Shown here piece after piece: positions 42,064-50,843 of a stretch of DNA of 64,000 nt (position 1 is the stretch's first letter; each line of letters opens with the position of its first letter). Under the pieces are notes generated by a model. The model was given only the letters and a program-made list of their open reading frames with translations, had not been told where the DNA came from and did no database searches. Origin of the DNA: Polyangiaceae bacterium (GTDB lineage: Bacteria; Myxococcota_A; Polyangia; Polyangiales; Polyangiaceae); contig JACKEA010000001.1 of the NCBI GenBank assembly GCA_020633235.1, positions 372,001-436,000 on the forward strand, written 5' to 3'. Both the position numbers and the translations under genes were made by a program.

Positions 42064-43040
42064 GACGTGGGGCAGATCACGGTGACCACCTTGCGTGCGC
42101 CGGGGCACGGCGAGCCGGTCCCGAGGCTGCCGGTGAAGGAGAGCAGCACCGCGGAGCCGAGCACTGCGAGGGATGCCGTCGTTACGCTCAGCGGCGCCAG
42201 AGAGTCGTCTCCCAGGTTCGGGACCTCGCAAGGCGCGAGCAGGCTCTCGGTATCGAGCGAACGCGCGGCGTCGGTGGCGACGCCGGTCAGGTGCAGCGTC
42301 CCGCTGACGGATGGATCCCCGGCGTAGAGGGTCGTGAGCTCCGTTCCGACCTGCGTGATGGTGAGCGTGCCGCCGGTTCCACCACTGCCGATGAACCAGG
42401 TCGTGGCGCCGCCCTGATACTCGGTTGCGATCTGAGAGTGACAGGAGAGCGTGCCCCCTGGCACTCCGTTGACGACGTTGGGCGCCAGCACTGGGTCCAA
42501 TGCCGGTCCGTCCTGACACACGACCCACGCACGAGCGGGCGTCGACGGCGTTCCGCATGGGCCGGCGACCCCGCTCAGGGTGCCCGCCGCCGACAGGAAC
42601 AGGGTGCCGCCCGCTTCGATCAACGCGCCGCCGTTCGCCTCGAGACTCGCGGGGAACGGGACCTCGTTGCTGAAACCGATGCCCTGGACGCACAAGCCCG
42701 AGTAGCCAGACAGCGTCTGACCAGCGTGCGACAGGCGCGCCGAAGCCGCGCTGCTCACCGTGAAATCCAAGATGCGCGACAGCGCGGGCGCTCGCTCGTA
42801 GTCGGCGGTCACGGTAGAGCCACTCTCCGTCAGCGTCAGCGATGCGTCGGGGACGGCCCCGATGCCGTTGAGGAACACGTTGCCATCGGGGTTCTCCAGC
42901 GCTTCGGTGCAATGGCTCCAGGTGCCCTCGGGAAAGTGCGGGGCTCCGCCTTCAGCGGCGGGCTCCGACTCGTCGAGCCCGATGGTGCGCGCGCCGCATC
43001 CCGACAGCAGCACGAGCGCGAAGGCGAAACAGGACCGCAC
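42060..43040 (-). CDS. Lipoprotein of unknown function, bracketed by inverted repeats
   Basis: 326 aa from a GTG at 43040. The hydrophobic N-terminus ends with LVLLSGC, a good lipobox. The body is Gly/Thr/Ser/Ala-rich and beta-like, with six or more Cys and the recurring pattern TLxxSxAGTLSGVAGPC. No family is recognised. It resembles many short-lived, fast-evolving Polyangia lipoproteins. The inverted repeat arms 42043-42063 and 43098-43118 lie exactly at its two ends, the left one overlapping the stop codon. Upstream frames that continue to 44519 run through the antisense of the carboxyltransferase gene and are not real. Confidence 0.7.
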   Translation of the reverse strand: MRSCFAFALVLLSGCGARTIGLDESEPAAEGGAPHFPEGTWSHCTEALENPDGNVFLNGIGAVPDASLTLTESGSTVTADYERAPALSRILDFTVSSAASARLSHAGQTLSGYSGLCVQGIGFSNEVPFPASLEANGGALIEAGGTLFLSAAGTLSGVAGPCGTPSTPARAWVVCQDGPALDPVLAPNVVNGVPGGTLSCHSQIATEYQGGATTWFIGSGGTGGTLTITQVGTELTTLYAGDPSVSGTLHLTGVATDAARSLDTESLLAPCEVPNLGDDSLAPLSVTTASLAVLGSAVLLSFTGSLGTGSPCPGARKVVTVICPTS

Positions 43041-43097
43041 CCCCGTAGCGTCCCGCGGCGCGACGCTCAGGTCCAGCCCGCGGGTTCGGGGCGCGGT

Positions 43098-43118
43098 GTG
43101 ACCGCGGCGGACCGAAAA
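43098..43118 (-). repeat. Right arm of inverted repeat around a lipoprotein gene
   Basis: The minus-strand reading TTTTCGGTCCGCCGCGGTCA plus C matches the left arm at 42043-42063 at 19 of 21 positions. It lies between the stop codon of the carboxyltransferase gene and the start of the lipoprotein gene. Confidence 0.8.
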
Positions 43119-43138
43119 TATCAAGCCGGGGATGGCGA

Positions 43139-44752
43139 TCAGTGGCGGAAGACGCCGAAGCTCTGGGTGCCGCGTACTCTCGCGTTGTGCGCCGTGGACA
43201 GGGCGATGCCCACCACGTCCCGCGTCTGACGCGGGTCGATGATGCCGTCGTCCCACAGGCGCGCGGTGGCGAAGAAGGGATCGCTCTCCTGATCGATCTT
43301 CATCTCGATCATCTGCTTGGCCATTTCGAGCTGTTGCTCGTCCACTTCCAGGCCGCGCTTGGCCGCGGCCTCGCGGCGGATGATCTCGAGCACGCCAGCG
43401 AGCTGTTTGCCGCCCATCACTGCGATGCGATGGTTCGGCCAGGTGAAGAGCAGGCGGGGATCGTAGGCCCGGCCACACATGGCGTAGTTGCCGGCGCCGT
43501 AGCTGGCGCCAATCATGATGGTGATGGCGGGCACCGTGGAGTTGCTCACCGCGTTGATCATCTTGGCGCCGTTCTTGATGATGCCTTCCTGCTCGTATTT
43601 CTTGCCGACCATGAAGCCGGTGATGTTCTGCAGGTAGAGCAGGGGGACGTCGCTCTGGTTGCACAGCTCGATGAACTGCGCACCCTTGTTGGCGCTCTCC
43701 GAGAACAGGATGCCGTTGTTCGCCAGGATGCCCACGGGGTAGCCGTGGATGAAGGCCCAGCCGCACACCAGGGTGGCGCCGTACAGCGGCTTGAACTCGC
43801 TGAAGCGCGAGCCGTCCACGATACGCGCGATCACCTCGCGGGCCTCGAAGGGAACGCGGATGTCGGGGCTGGCGATGCCGAGCAGCTCGTCCGCGTCGTA
43901 CAGCGGCGGCTCCACCCGGCGTGCGGGGGAGGGTCCGGCCTTGGTCCAGTTCAGGTGGGCCACGATCTCCCGCGCAATGCGGATCGCGTCGCGCTCGTCC
44001 TCCGCGAGGTAGTCGCTGACGCCGCTGATCTTGGAGTGCATCTCCGCGCCGCCCAGCTCTTCGTGCTCGGTCTCTTCCCCGGTGGCCATCCTCACCAGCG
44101 GCGGACCGGCCAGGTACACCTGCGCCTGCTGCTTGACCATGACCACGTAGTCGCTCATCCCGGGGATGTAGGCGCCGCCCGCGGTGGAGCTGCCGCACAC
44201 CACGCAGATGGTCGGAATGCGCTCTTCGCTCCGCCGCGTCAGATCGCGAAAGCCCTGGCCGCCGGGTACGAAGATCTTGTGCTGGTTGGGCAGATCCGCG
44301 CCGGCGCTCTCGATGATGCTGATGCCGGGTAGCCGGTTCTGCTCCGCGATCTCCGCGAGCCGCTTGGTCTTCTTCACCCCCAGCTCGTTGATGGCGCCGC
44401 CGCGCACGGTGGACTCGCTCGCGGTGATGAGACACTCGACCCCGCTCACCATGCCCACGCCGCCGACGCTGCTGGCCCCCGTCGCGTGGTCGTCCACGTC
44501 GTGGCCGGCCAGCGCACACAGCTCCAGAAAGTGCGAGTCGCGATCGATCAAGAGCTCCACGCGCTCTCGCGGCAGGAGCTTTCCCGCGGCCTTGTGCCGG
44601 GACACGTACTTCTCGCCGCCACCGGCGCGGGACTTCTCGAGCGCCGCCTCCAAACGCTCCAGGCTCTTCAAATTCTGCTCGTAGTTTTGCTGGAACGTTT
44701 CGGCCTTCTTGTCGAGCTTGCTGCGCAGGATCGGATACGGCTGAGCGTGCAT
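43139..44752 (-). CDS. Acyl-CoA carboxylase carboxyltransferase (beta) subunit, methylcrotonyl-CoA type
   Basis: 537 aa from the ATG at 44752. Carboxyltransferase features include GKLLPRERVELLIDRDSHFLEL, the glycine-rich VCGSSTAGGAYIPGMSDYVVMV, and the second half LYLQNITGFMVGKKYEQEGI and GASYGAGNYAMCGRAYDPRL. The QNITGFMVGKKYE segment is typical of methylcrotonyl- and geranyl-CoA carboxylase beta subunits (MccB/AtuC), which act in leucine or isoprenoid catabolism. Its biotin-carrying alpha partner is probably the product at 28612-30588. It diverges from purL, with 85 bp between starts. Confidence 0.92.
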   Translation of the reverse strand: MHAQPYPILRSKLDKKAETFQQNYEQNLKSLERLEAALEKSRAGGGEKYVSRHKAAGKLLPRERVELLIDRDSHFLELCALAGHDVDDHATGASSVGGVGMVSGVECLITASESTVRGGAINELGVKKTKRLAEIAEQNRLPGISIIESAGADLPNQHKIFVPGGQGFRDLTRRSEERIPTICVVCGSSTAGGAYIPGMSDYVVMVKQQAQVYLAGPPLVRMATGEETEHEELGGAEMHSKISGVSDYLAEDERDAIRIAREIVAHLNWTKAGPSPARRVEPPLYDADELLGIASPDIRVPFEAREVIARIVDGSRFSEFKPLYGATLVCGWAFIHGYPVGILANNGILFSESANKGAQFIELCNQSDVPLLYLQNITGFMVGKKYEQEGIIKNGAKMINAVSNSTVPAITIMIGASYGAGNYAMCGRAYDPRLLFTWPNHRIAVMGGKQLAGVLEIIRREAAAKRGLEVDEQQLEMAKQMIEMKIDQESDPFFATARLWDDGIIDPRQTRDVVGIALSTAHNARVRGTQSFGVFRH

Positions 44753-44837
44753 CCCGGCCACGCTACAGTGTTTTTCATTGGGTGGTAACACGCGACGCTT
44801 GGCGACCCTGGAAAACTGGTAGTCTCCCGCCGCTCTC

Positions 44838-47819
44838 ATGGCAGCGCTGGGCGTGCATCGCATCGAGATCGGCATTCGCTCCGAGTACCGCGACCCGCGG
44901 GGCGAGAGCGTGGCCCGCGACGTGCGGCGTCACCTGGGCGCTCGGGTGGACAAGGTGCGGACGCGGGACGTGTACCGCATCGAGAGCGACCTGAGCACGG
45001 ATGAAGCGAAGCGCGTGCTCGCGGAGCTGGTGGATCCGGTGCTGCAGACCGGCGCCCTCGGCCGCCTGGAAGACGGCCCCTTCGGCGTGGCGGTGACCGT
45101 GGCCTACAAGCCCGGCGTCACGGATCCGGTGGGCAAGAGCGCCCTGGTGGCCGTGCGAGACACCCTGGGGCGCGCGTTGCCCGAGGGCTCGGCGGTGTAC
45201 ACCTCCACGCTGTTCCTGCTCGATGGCATCTCCGAAGCGGACGCCGAGCGCGTGGCCTTGAAGCTCTTGGCGAATCCCGTGATCCAGAGCATCAGCCTCC
45301 AGAGCCACGAGGCCTGGCGCGCCTCGGCACCGGACGTGTCCGTACCCCGGGTCCTCGATCACGCGCGGCCGCCGGTGGAGCGCGTGGAGTTGCCGGACGA
45401 CGACGAAAGGCTCGTGGCGTTGAGCAAGGCGCGGCTGCTGTCCCTCACATTGGAGGAAATGCGCGCCATTCGCTCGCATTTCCAGGGGCGGCAGGCGCTG
45501 GGGCTCGGCAGCGAGCCGACGGACGTTGAGCTCGAGTGCCTGGCGCAGACCTGGAGCGAGCACTGCAAGCACAAGATCTTCAACGCCGAGGTGCGGCTCG
45601 AAGGCGAGCCGGAGCCGATCCGTTCGCTGTTCTCCACGTACATTCGCGGCGCCACCAAAGAGGTGGATCGCGCGGTGACGGAGCGCGAGGGCAAGTCCTG
45701 GCTCGTCAGCGTGTTCCACGACAACGCCGGTGTGGTGGAGTGCGACGAGCAGTTTCACCTCGTGTACAAGGTGGAGACTCACAACTCGCCATCGGCGCTG
45801 GATCCCTACGGCGGCGCCATCACGGGCATCGTGGGCGTCAATCGCGATCCCTTCGGCACTGGTCTGGGGGCGGAGCTCTCCTGCAACGTGTGGGGGTACT
45901 GCTTCGCGTCGCCGTTCTACGACGGTGACCTGCCCCGCGGCCTGATGCACCCGCGTCGCATTCGCGACGGCGTGCATCATGGCGTGATCGACGGGGGCAA
46001 CCAGAGCGGAGTTCCCTACGGCCGCGGTTGGGAGATCTTCGACACGCGCTTCGTGGGCAAGCCGCTGGTGTTCTGCGGAACCGTGGGCCTGTTGCCGGTG
46101 ACGGTGGCCGGCCGCCCCGGACACGAGAAGGGTGCGCGCCCGGGGGATCGCATCGTGATGGTGGGCGGGCGCATCGGTGCGGACGGCATTCACGGCGCCA
46201 CGTTCTCGTCCGCGGCACTGGACGAATCCGCGCCGATCCAGGCGGTGCAGATCGGCGATCCGATCACGCAGAAGCGCATGTTCGACTTCCTGCTGGAGGC
46301 CCGCGAGCGCGGCCTGTACACCGCCATCACGGACAACGGCGCCGGAGGCCTCTCTTCTTCCGTGGGGGAAATGGCCGAAGCAAGCGGCGGCGCGCGGCTG
46401 GATCTTTCGCGCGCACCCTTGAAGTACGCGGGGCTCGCGGCCTGGGAGATCCTGGTCAGCGAGGCGCAGGAGCGTATGACGCTCTCAGTGGCGCCGGAGC
46501 AGCTGGACGAGCTCTTGGCGCTGGCCGAGCGGCGTGAGGTGGAAGCGACGGACGTGGGCGAGTTCACCGACAGCGGCGTGTTCCACGTGGTCTACGGTGA
46601 CGAGACCGTGGCGCACCTGTCGATGGAGTTCCTGCACGGAGGCGACCCGCGGCTTCGCATTCCCGCGCGCTTTGCGCCGCCCACGCACGCAGAACCGGAG
46701 GACTCGCCGCCCGAGGATCTGGGGGCAGCCCTCACGGAGATGGTGGCGCGGCTGAACCTGTGCTCCGGCGAGCAGAAGGCTCGGCACTACGATCACGAGG
46801 TCAAGGGCCTCACGGTGGTGAAGCCCTTCGTGGGCGTGGGCGCCGACGTGCCGGCGGAGGCCACGGTGTTCCTGGTGCGGCACGGCAGCTTGCACGGCTA
46901 CGTGCTGAGCGAAGGTGTCAATCCGTTCTATTCCGACATCGACACCCACGCGATGGCCCACATGGTCGTGGACGAAGCCGTGCGCCGGCAGGTCGCCGCA
47001 GGCGCGCGCTTGGATCGCATCGCGCTGCTGGACAACTTCTGCTGGCCGGATCCAGTGGAGAGCCCGCAAAATCCGGACGGCGCCCACAAGATGGCGCAGC
47101 TGGTGCGAGCCTGTCGCGGCCTGTATGAAGCGGCCGTGGCCTTCGGCGCGCCGCTCATCAGCGGCAAAGACTCCATGAAGAACGACTCCACCATGGGTGG
47201 AGTGCGGGTCAGCGTGCCGCCGACGCTGCTGGTGAGCGCCATCGGCCAGATGAGCGACGTGCGGCGCGCTGTCACGCTCGATCCGAAAGAGCCGGGGGAA
47301 GTCCTGTACCTCTTGGGCGACACGCGCGACGAGACCGGCGGTAGCGAGTACCTCCGCTGGCGCGGAGAGCGTGCAAAAGCCAGCGCACCCTTGGGCCAGG
47401 CCGCGCCCTACGTGGGGAACCGCGTTCCGCGCATCGATCCCGCCGCGCAGCTCCCCTTGTACCGCGCACTGGAGGCGGCCATTGCCGAAGGCTTGGTGCG
47501 CGCCGCAGCGGTGCCGGCCAAGGGAGGCTTGGGCCTGGCGTTGGCGCGCATGGCCATGGCCGCGGAGCTTGGCCTCTCCGTGCGGCTGCCCAAGAGCGCT
47601 CTGCCCACCGACGTGCTTCTGTTCAGCGAGAGCGGTGGGCGCTTCGTCGTCAGCGTGGCGAAAGAGAACGAGCGCGCCTTCGAGGCAAAGCTCGCCGGCC
47701 TCGCCTGCACGCGCATCGGCCGGGTCACGGCCGAGCCTCGGTTGGTCATCGAGGACGTCCTGGACGTGACCGTGGGGGACTTGAAGCACGCGTTCAAGCA
47801 CACCTTGGGGGAGGCGTGA
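44838..47819 (+). CDS. purL: Phosphoribosylformylglycinamidine synthase, fused PurS-PurS-PurL
   Basis: 993 aa, between small PurL (about 740 aa) and large PurL (about 1,300 aa). The N-terminal 165 residues hold two PurS-like modules: about 7-75, and about 82-162, where YKPGVTDPVGKSALVAV and LKLLANPVIQSISL match PurS well. The FGAM synthase core follows, with AQTWSEHCKHKIF, VETHNSPSALDPYGGAITGI, GVNRDPFGTG and later LISGKDSMKND. It converts FGAR, ATP and ammonia to FGAM in purine synthesis, taking ammonia from PurQ. purQ starts within the stop codon of this gene. The two PurS copies in one chain mimic the PurS dimer seen in the multi-protein enzyme. Confidence 0.93.
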   Translation: MAALGVHRIEIGIRSEYRDPRGESVARDVRRHLGARVDKVRTRDVYRIESDLSTDEAKRVLAELVDPVLQTGALGRLEDGPFGVAVTVAYKPGVTDPVGKSALVAVRDTLGRALPEGSAVYTSTLFLLDGISEADAERVALKLLANPVIQSISLQSHEAWRASAPDVSVPRVLDHARPPVERVELPDDDERLVALSKARLLSLTLEEMRAIRSHFQGRQALGLGSEPTDVELECLAQTWSEHCKHKIFNAEVRLEGEPEPIRSLFSTYIRGATKEVDRAVTEREGKSWLVSVFHDNAGVVECDEQFHLVYKVETHNSPSALDPYGGAITGIVGVNRDPFGTGLGAELSCNVWGYCFASPFYDGDLPRGLMHPRRIRDGVHHGVIDGGNQSGVPYGRGWEIFDTRFVGKPLVFCGTVGLLPVTVAGRPGHEKGARPGDRIVMVGGRIGADGIHGATFSSAALDESAPIQAVQIGDPITQKRMFDFLLEARERGLYTAITDNGAGGLSSSVGEMAEASGGARLDLSRAPLKYAGLAAWEILVSEAQERMTLSVAPEQLDELLALAERREVEATDVGEFTDSGVFHVVYGDETVAHLSMEFLHGGDPRLRIPARFAPPTHAEPEDSPPEDLGAALTEMVARLNLCSGEQKARHYDHEVKGLTVVKPFVGVGADVPAEATVFLVRHGSLHGYVLSEGVNPFYSDIDTHAMAHMVVDEAVRRQVAAGARLDRIALLDNFCWPDPVESPQNPDGAHKMAQLVRACRGLYEAAVAFGAPLISGKDSMKNDSTMGGVRVSVPPTLLVSAIGQMSDVRRAVTLDPKEPGEVLYLLGDTRDETGGSEYLRWRGERAKASAPLGQAAPYVGNRVPRIDPAAQLPLYRALEAAIAEGLVRAAAVPAKGGLGLALARMAMAAELGLSVRLPKSALPTDVLLFSESGGRFVVSVAKENERAFEAKLAGLACTRIGRVTAEPRLVIEDVLDVTVGDLKHAFKHTLGEA

Positions 47820-48679
47820 TGAGCCGCATCGACGCCTTCCGCGCGCTGCCCGAGAGCGAGCAGGCCGAGCTCAAGAAGCGGGTGAAGGTGCTGGTGCTCA
47901 CGGGCCTCGGCCTAAACTGCGAAGCGGAGACGGAAGCCGCGTTTCGCATGGCGGGGGCCACACCCGAGCGCGTGCACCTGCTCGATCTGCTCGACACCGG
48001 CGGACCGAAGCTTCGGGACTTCCAGGTGCTGGCGTTCGTCGGCGGCTTCGCCTTCGGCGATCACTTGGGCGCGGGCTTCGTGTTCGCCAACAAGATCCGC
48101 TACCGCCTGTACGACGACCTGGTCCGCTTCATCGAAGATGGCGGCTTCTCTCTGGGCATCTGCAACGGCTTCCAGACCATGACACGGCTCGGGCTCTTGC
48201 CGGGGCTCGACGGAAGCTACCGGACCCCGCTGGCCACCCTCGCGCCCAACGACCGCCCGGGCTACCGCGACGCATGGGTGCGCCTGGCCTTCGACGCCGA
48301 GTCGCCGTGCTTGTGGACGCGCGGTGTGGAGAGCATGGATCTGCCGACGCGCCATGGAGAGGGGAAGTTCATCGCCAAGAGCGGCATCCTCGAGCGCCTC
48401 GAGGGCGAGCACCTGGTGGCCGCGCGCTACGTGGACGAGACCGGCGCGGCCACCGAGCAGTGGCCCGACAACCCCAATGGATCGCCCAAGGCAGTGGCCG
48501 GGATCTGCGATCCGAGCGGCCGCCTGTTCGGGCTGATGCCGCATCCGGACGCGTTCCTGTATCCGTTTCAGCACCCACAGTGGGCGCGGCGCCGCGCCGT
48601 GGGTGAGGTGCCCGCTCGAGGGGACGGCATGAAGATCTTCGAGAGCGGCGTCACGGCGGCGGCGGCTCTCGCTCGCTGA
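47819..48679 (+). CDS. purQ: Phosphoribosylformylglycinamidine synthase glutaminase subunit PurQ
   Basis: 286 aa from the ATG at 47819, which shares the TGATG junction with purL and has GGGGGAGG upstream. The class I glutaminase nucleophile is Cys in LGICNGFQTM near residue 120, and the His lies in LMPHPDAFLYP near 242. The third triad residue is Asp where PurQ proteins usually have Glu (HPE). The insert EQWPDNPNGSPKAVAGICDP is typical of the family. It supplies ammonia to PurL. The 3' end overlaps the convergent OmpA-like gene by 29 bp. Confidence 0.93.
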   Translation: MSRIDAFRALPESEQAELKKRVKVLVLTGLGLNCEAETEAAFRMAGATPERVHLLDLLDTGGPKLRDFQVLAFVGGFAFGDHLGAGFVFANKIRYRLYDDLVRFIEDGGFSLGICNGFQTMTRLGLLPGLDGSYRTPLATLAPNDRPGYRDAWVRLAFDAESPCLWTRGVESMDLPTRHGEGKFIAKSGILERLEGEHLVAARYVDETGAATEQWPDNPNGSPKAVAGICDPSGRLFGLMPHPDAFLYPFQHPQWARRRAVGEVPARGDGMKIFESGVTAAAALAR

Positions 48680-49226
48680 GCACCGCGAATTCCACCTTGC
48701 GACTGTCACCGTTGGCGGCTCGCGGGGTGAGCCGAGCGCCGTCCACGCCGCGAGCGATCAGCGCCGCGCGCACGTTCTCCGCCCGCGCGAGGGCAAGCCC
48801 TTTGGGTTCCTTCGCGTCGGCGTGGCCGATCACCTCGACGTGCGCGAGCTCCGGGTGCTCGTTCAGGGTGCGGGCGAGCTCGTCGATGATGGGCGCCGTC
48901 TCGGGGCCGAGCTCCGCGCTCCGTTCGGCGAGCTCGAGCTGAAGCGTGATCTCGATCTCCGTGGGTTGCACGATGCTGAGACACGGCCGCGGTGGGCAGC
49001 CGAGCTCGTCCGGGTAGCGGTTCTCCGTCCCGGCGACCTCGGGACAGCGATCCACGTCGTCCTTGAAGCCGTCGCCATCGCTGTCGGGCACGGCCGGGGC
49101 AGCGTGCGGCGCCGCGGGTGGGGCAGATCGTGACGCCGGGGCGGGACTGCACGCGAGGGTGGCAAGGCCCAGCGTGAGTAGACGCCGCCGCCGCGCGAGG
49201 ATCGCGTCCCGGTCGTCTCGCGACAT
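48651..49226 (-). CDS. OmpA-like lipoprotein
   Basis: 191 aa. A basic N-terminus (ARRRRLLTLGLATLAC) forms a signal peptide with lipobox LATLAC. A calcium-binding thrombospondin-3-like repeat (DSDGDGFKDDVDRCPEVAG) follows, then an OmpA C-terminal domain (about 95-185) with VEVIGHADAKEPKGLALARA and ENVRAALIARGV that binds peptidoglycan. It probably tethers an envelope membrane to the cell wall. No beta-barrel is attached. The last 29 bp overlap purQ antisense, and it diverges from the PAP2 gene with 23 bp between. Confidence 0.85.
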   Translation of the reverse strand: MSRDDRDAILARRRRLLTLGLATLACSPAPASRSAPPAAPHAAPAVPDSDGDGFKDDVDRCPEVAGTENRYPDELGCPPRPCLSIVQPTEIEITLQLELAERSAELGPETAPIIDELARTLNEHPELAHVEVIGHADAKEPKGLALARAENVRAALIARGVDGARLTPRAANGDSRKVEFAVLSEREPPPP

Positions 49227-49249
49227 GCTGGCGTGCTACCACCGACGGC

Positions 49250-50167
49250 ATGCGCGCGCCGCTCTGCATCGTCCTGTGTACGGCCCTCGCCGTGCTTTCG
49301 GGCCGCGCCGTGGCCGCGCCGAGCCAACCCCCAGAAGCCAAGCCTTTCGAAGAACCTCCGCACCATCGCCTGAAATGGCGTTCCGAGTGGCGGCGCTTCG
49401 ACGCGCTGGAGTACGTGATCTCGGGCGCCGTGGCGGCGGGCTACCTGTACGTGGAATTCGGGGTGAAGAGCCCGACGGAGCCGAACTGGACCGGACCCAT
49501 CCTGTTCGACGACGGCGTGCGGAGCGCGCTCCGGGGAGAATCCCGGAAGGCGCGAGAGAACGCCGCCACGTTGAGCGACGTGTTCGCCGTGACGCCGCAG
49601 GTGATGGTGTTCGCGGACACGATCTTGGTGCCGACCCTCACGGACGACTTCAATCTGGACGTCGCCTGGCAGATGACGGCCATGAACCTCCAAGCGCTGA
49701 GCTTCGTGGGGCTGCTCACGCGGTCGGGGCATCGATTCGTGGCCCGCGAGCGGCCGGACGTGGCGGAGTGCGAGAAGGATCCGGACTACGACCCGACGTG
49801 CTTTGGCGGCAGCAACGCGTCCTTTCCCGGAGGCCATTCGTCGGCGACGATGACCTCGGCGGGGCTCATCTGCGCGCACCATCTCAACGTGCCACTGTAC
49901 GGAGGCGGTGCACCGGACATCGCCGCTTGCGGTACCGCCGTGGGTCTGGGCTTGGCCACGGGTTGGATGCGCATGACCGCGGATCGCCACTACGCGAGCG
50001 ACATCATCGTGGGCACGGTGCTGGGTTTTGGCGGGGGTTTTGGCTTGCCGCTCTTGCTCCACTACCGCGGCCTCGCGCCCACTCGGCAGGTGGCGGGCAC
50101 CACCATCACGGTGTTTCCGCAGGCCAGCGAGCGAGAGCTCGGCCTCGGCCTGTACGGCTGGTTTTGA
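49250..50167 (+). CDS. PAP2-family phosphatase, exported
   Basis: 305 aa with a signal peptide (cleaved near residue 23, after AVA). PAP2 motifs are present: motif 1-like RFVARERPD, motif 2 SFPGGHSSATMTSA with the catalytic His, and motif 3 RMTADRHYASDIIVG with Arg-His-Asp. Several hydrophobic helices surround them. These enzymes remove phosphate from lipids such as phosphatidic acid or undecaprenyl pyrophosphate at the outer face of the inner membrane. The last 15 residues are beta-like and end in WF, which is unusual for a purely inner-membrane protein. Confidence 0.87.
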   Translation: MRAPLCIVLCTALAVLSGRAVAAPSQPPEAKPFEEPPHHRLKWRSEWRRFDALEYVISGAVAAGYLYVEFGVKSPTEPNWTGPILFDDGVRSALRGESRKARENAATLSDVFAVTPQVMVFADTILVPTLTDDFNLDVAWQMTAMNLQALSFVGLLTRSGHRFVARERPDVAECEKDPDYDPTCFGGSNASFPGGHSSATMTSAGLICAHHLNVPLYGGGAPDIAACGTAVGLGLATGWMRMTADRHYASDIIVGTVLGFGGGFGLPLLLHYRGLAPTRQVAGTTITVFPQASERELGLGLYGWF

Positions 50168-50229
50168 GACTGCCAGGGGTCAGTGGGGGCATTGCGCCGA
50201 GGCATGCGCGTGCGCAAGCTACGCCCGCT

Positions 50230-50655
50230 ATGGATTACTTCCGCTGCGCCAAGTGCGGTGCCTTCAACCGAGTCAAGAACAAGGACGGCAAGTCGCCGGT
50301 GTGCGGCCGCTGCAAGGAGAAGCTGGACGTCAGCGGTGCGCCGCAGCAGGTGACCGGCGCCGAGCTCGAGCGTGCAGTGAAGGGCGCGCCGGTGCCGGTG
50401 CTGGTGGACTTCTGGGCCGCGTGGTGTGGCCCCTGCCGCATGGCGGCGCCCATTCTCGACGAGATCGCTCGCAGCAAGGCCGGGGAGATCGTCGTGCTCA
50501 AGCTCGACACCGACGCCAACCAAGACGCCGCACGGCGCCACAGCGTGCAGGGCATCCCGCTGTTCGTGATGTTCCGCGAAGGGCAGGAGGCCGCGCGCCA
50601 GACGGGCCTGCCGCCCAAGAGCGCGTTCAAGTCCTGGGTCGAGTCCGTTTCGTAG
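50230..50655 (+). CDS. Zinc-ribbon thioredoxin (thioredoxin 2-like)
   Basis: 141 aa. Residues 1-30 form a zinc ribbon with four Cys (CAKC and CGRC pairs), as in E. coli thioredoxin 2. The thioredoxin domain (about 40-141) has the active site WAAWCGPCRM and the cis-Pro in VQGIPLFVMF. It reduces protein disulphides in the cytoplasm and may respond to oxidative stress through the zinc ribbon. No strong ribosome site is visible, but the two Cys pairs set the start. Confidence 0.92.
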   Translation: MDYFRCAKCGAFNRVKNKDGKSPVCGRCKEKLDVSGAPQQVTGAELERAVKGAPVPVLVDFWAAWCGPCRMAAPILDEIARSKAGEIVVLKLDTDANQDAARRHSVQGIPLFVMFREGQEAARQTGLPPKSAFKSWVESVS

Positions 50656-50680
50656 CCTCAGTGTGAGGCAGAGTCTGATT

Positions 50681-50706
50681 TTGTCGGTGCCGCGCGGAAC
50701 CTCGCG
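50681..50706 (+). repeat. Dispersed repeat copy after the thioredoxin gene
   Basis: It begins ttgtcggtgccgcgcgg and ends aacctcgcg, closely matching 4588-4612. It lies 25 bp beyond the thioredoxin stop, after a small CCTCA/TGAGG hairpin (50656-50668). The rest of 50656-50843 shows nothing recognisable. Confidence 0.65.
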
Positions 50707-50843
50707 TGCGCCGGCGGCCCCGATGTAACGCCACTCATCGCCCAGGTGGTCACGTTGGTGAGCATAGCGGAGAGCGGTATCCGCGCGGGTTCGGGCAATT
50801 CGCCTTGACGCGCGAGCAAACGCGGCCAAAACGCTGGGGCGCG

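Noticed and set aside
42060..44519. An 819-codon minus-strand frame joining the lipoprotein with sequence upstream
   Set aside because: The upstream part is the out-of-frame reading of the carboxyltransferase gene on the same strand; only the part from the GTG at 43040 has a signal peptide and domain-like sequence.
44753..44837. Possible purine riboswitch upstream of purL
   Set aside because: The region is only 85 bp, shared with a divergent gene, and I cannot find the conserved junction bases or paired helices of a purine or PRPP riboswitch.
48541..48560. PurQ triad change as evidence of a dead enzyme
   Set aside because: Asp can replace Glu in this position chemically, and the nucleophile Cys and His are intact, so loss of function is not supported.
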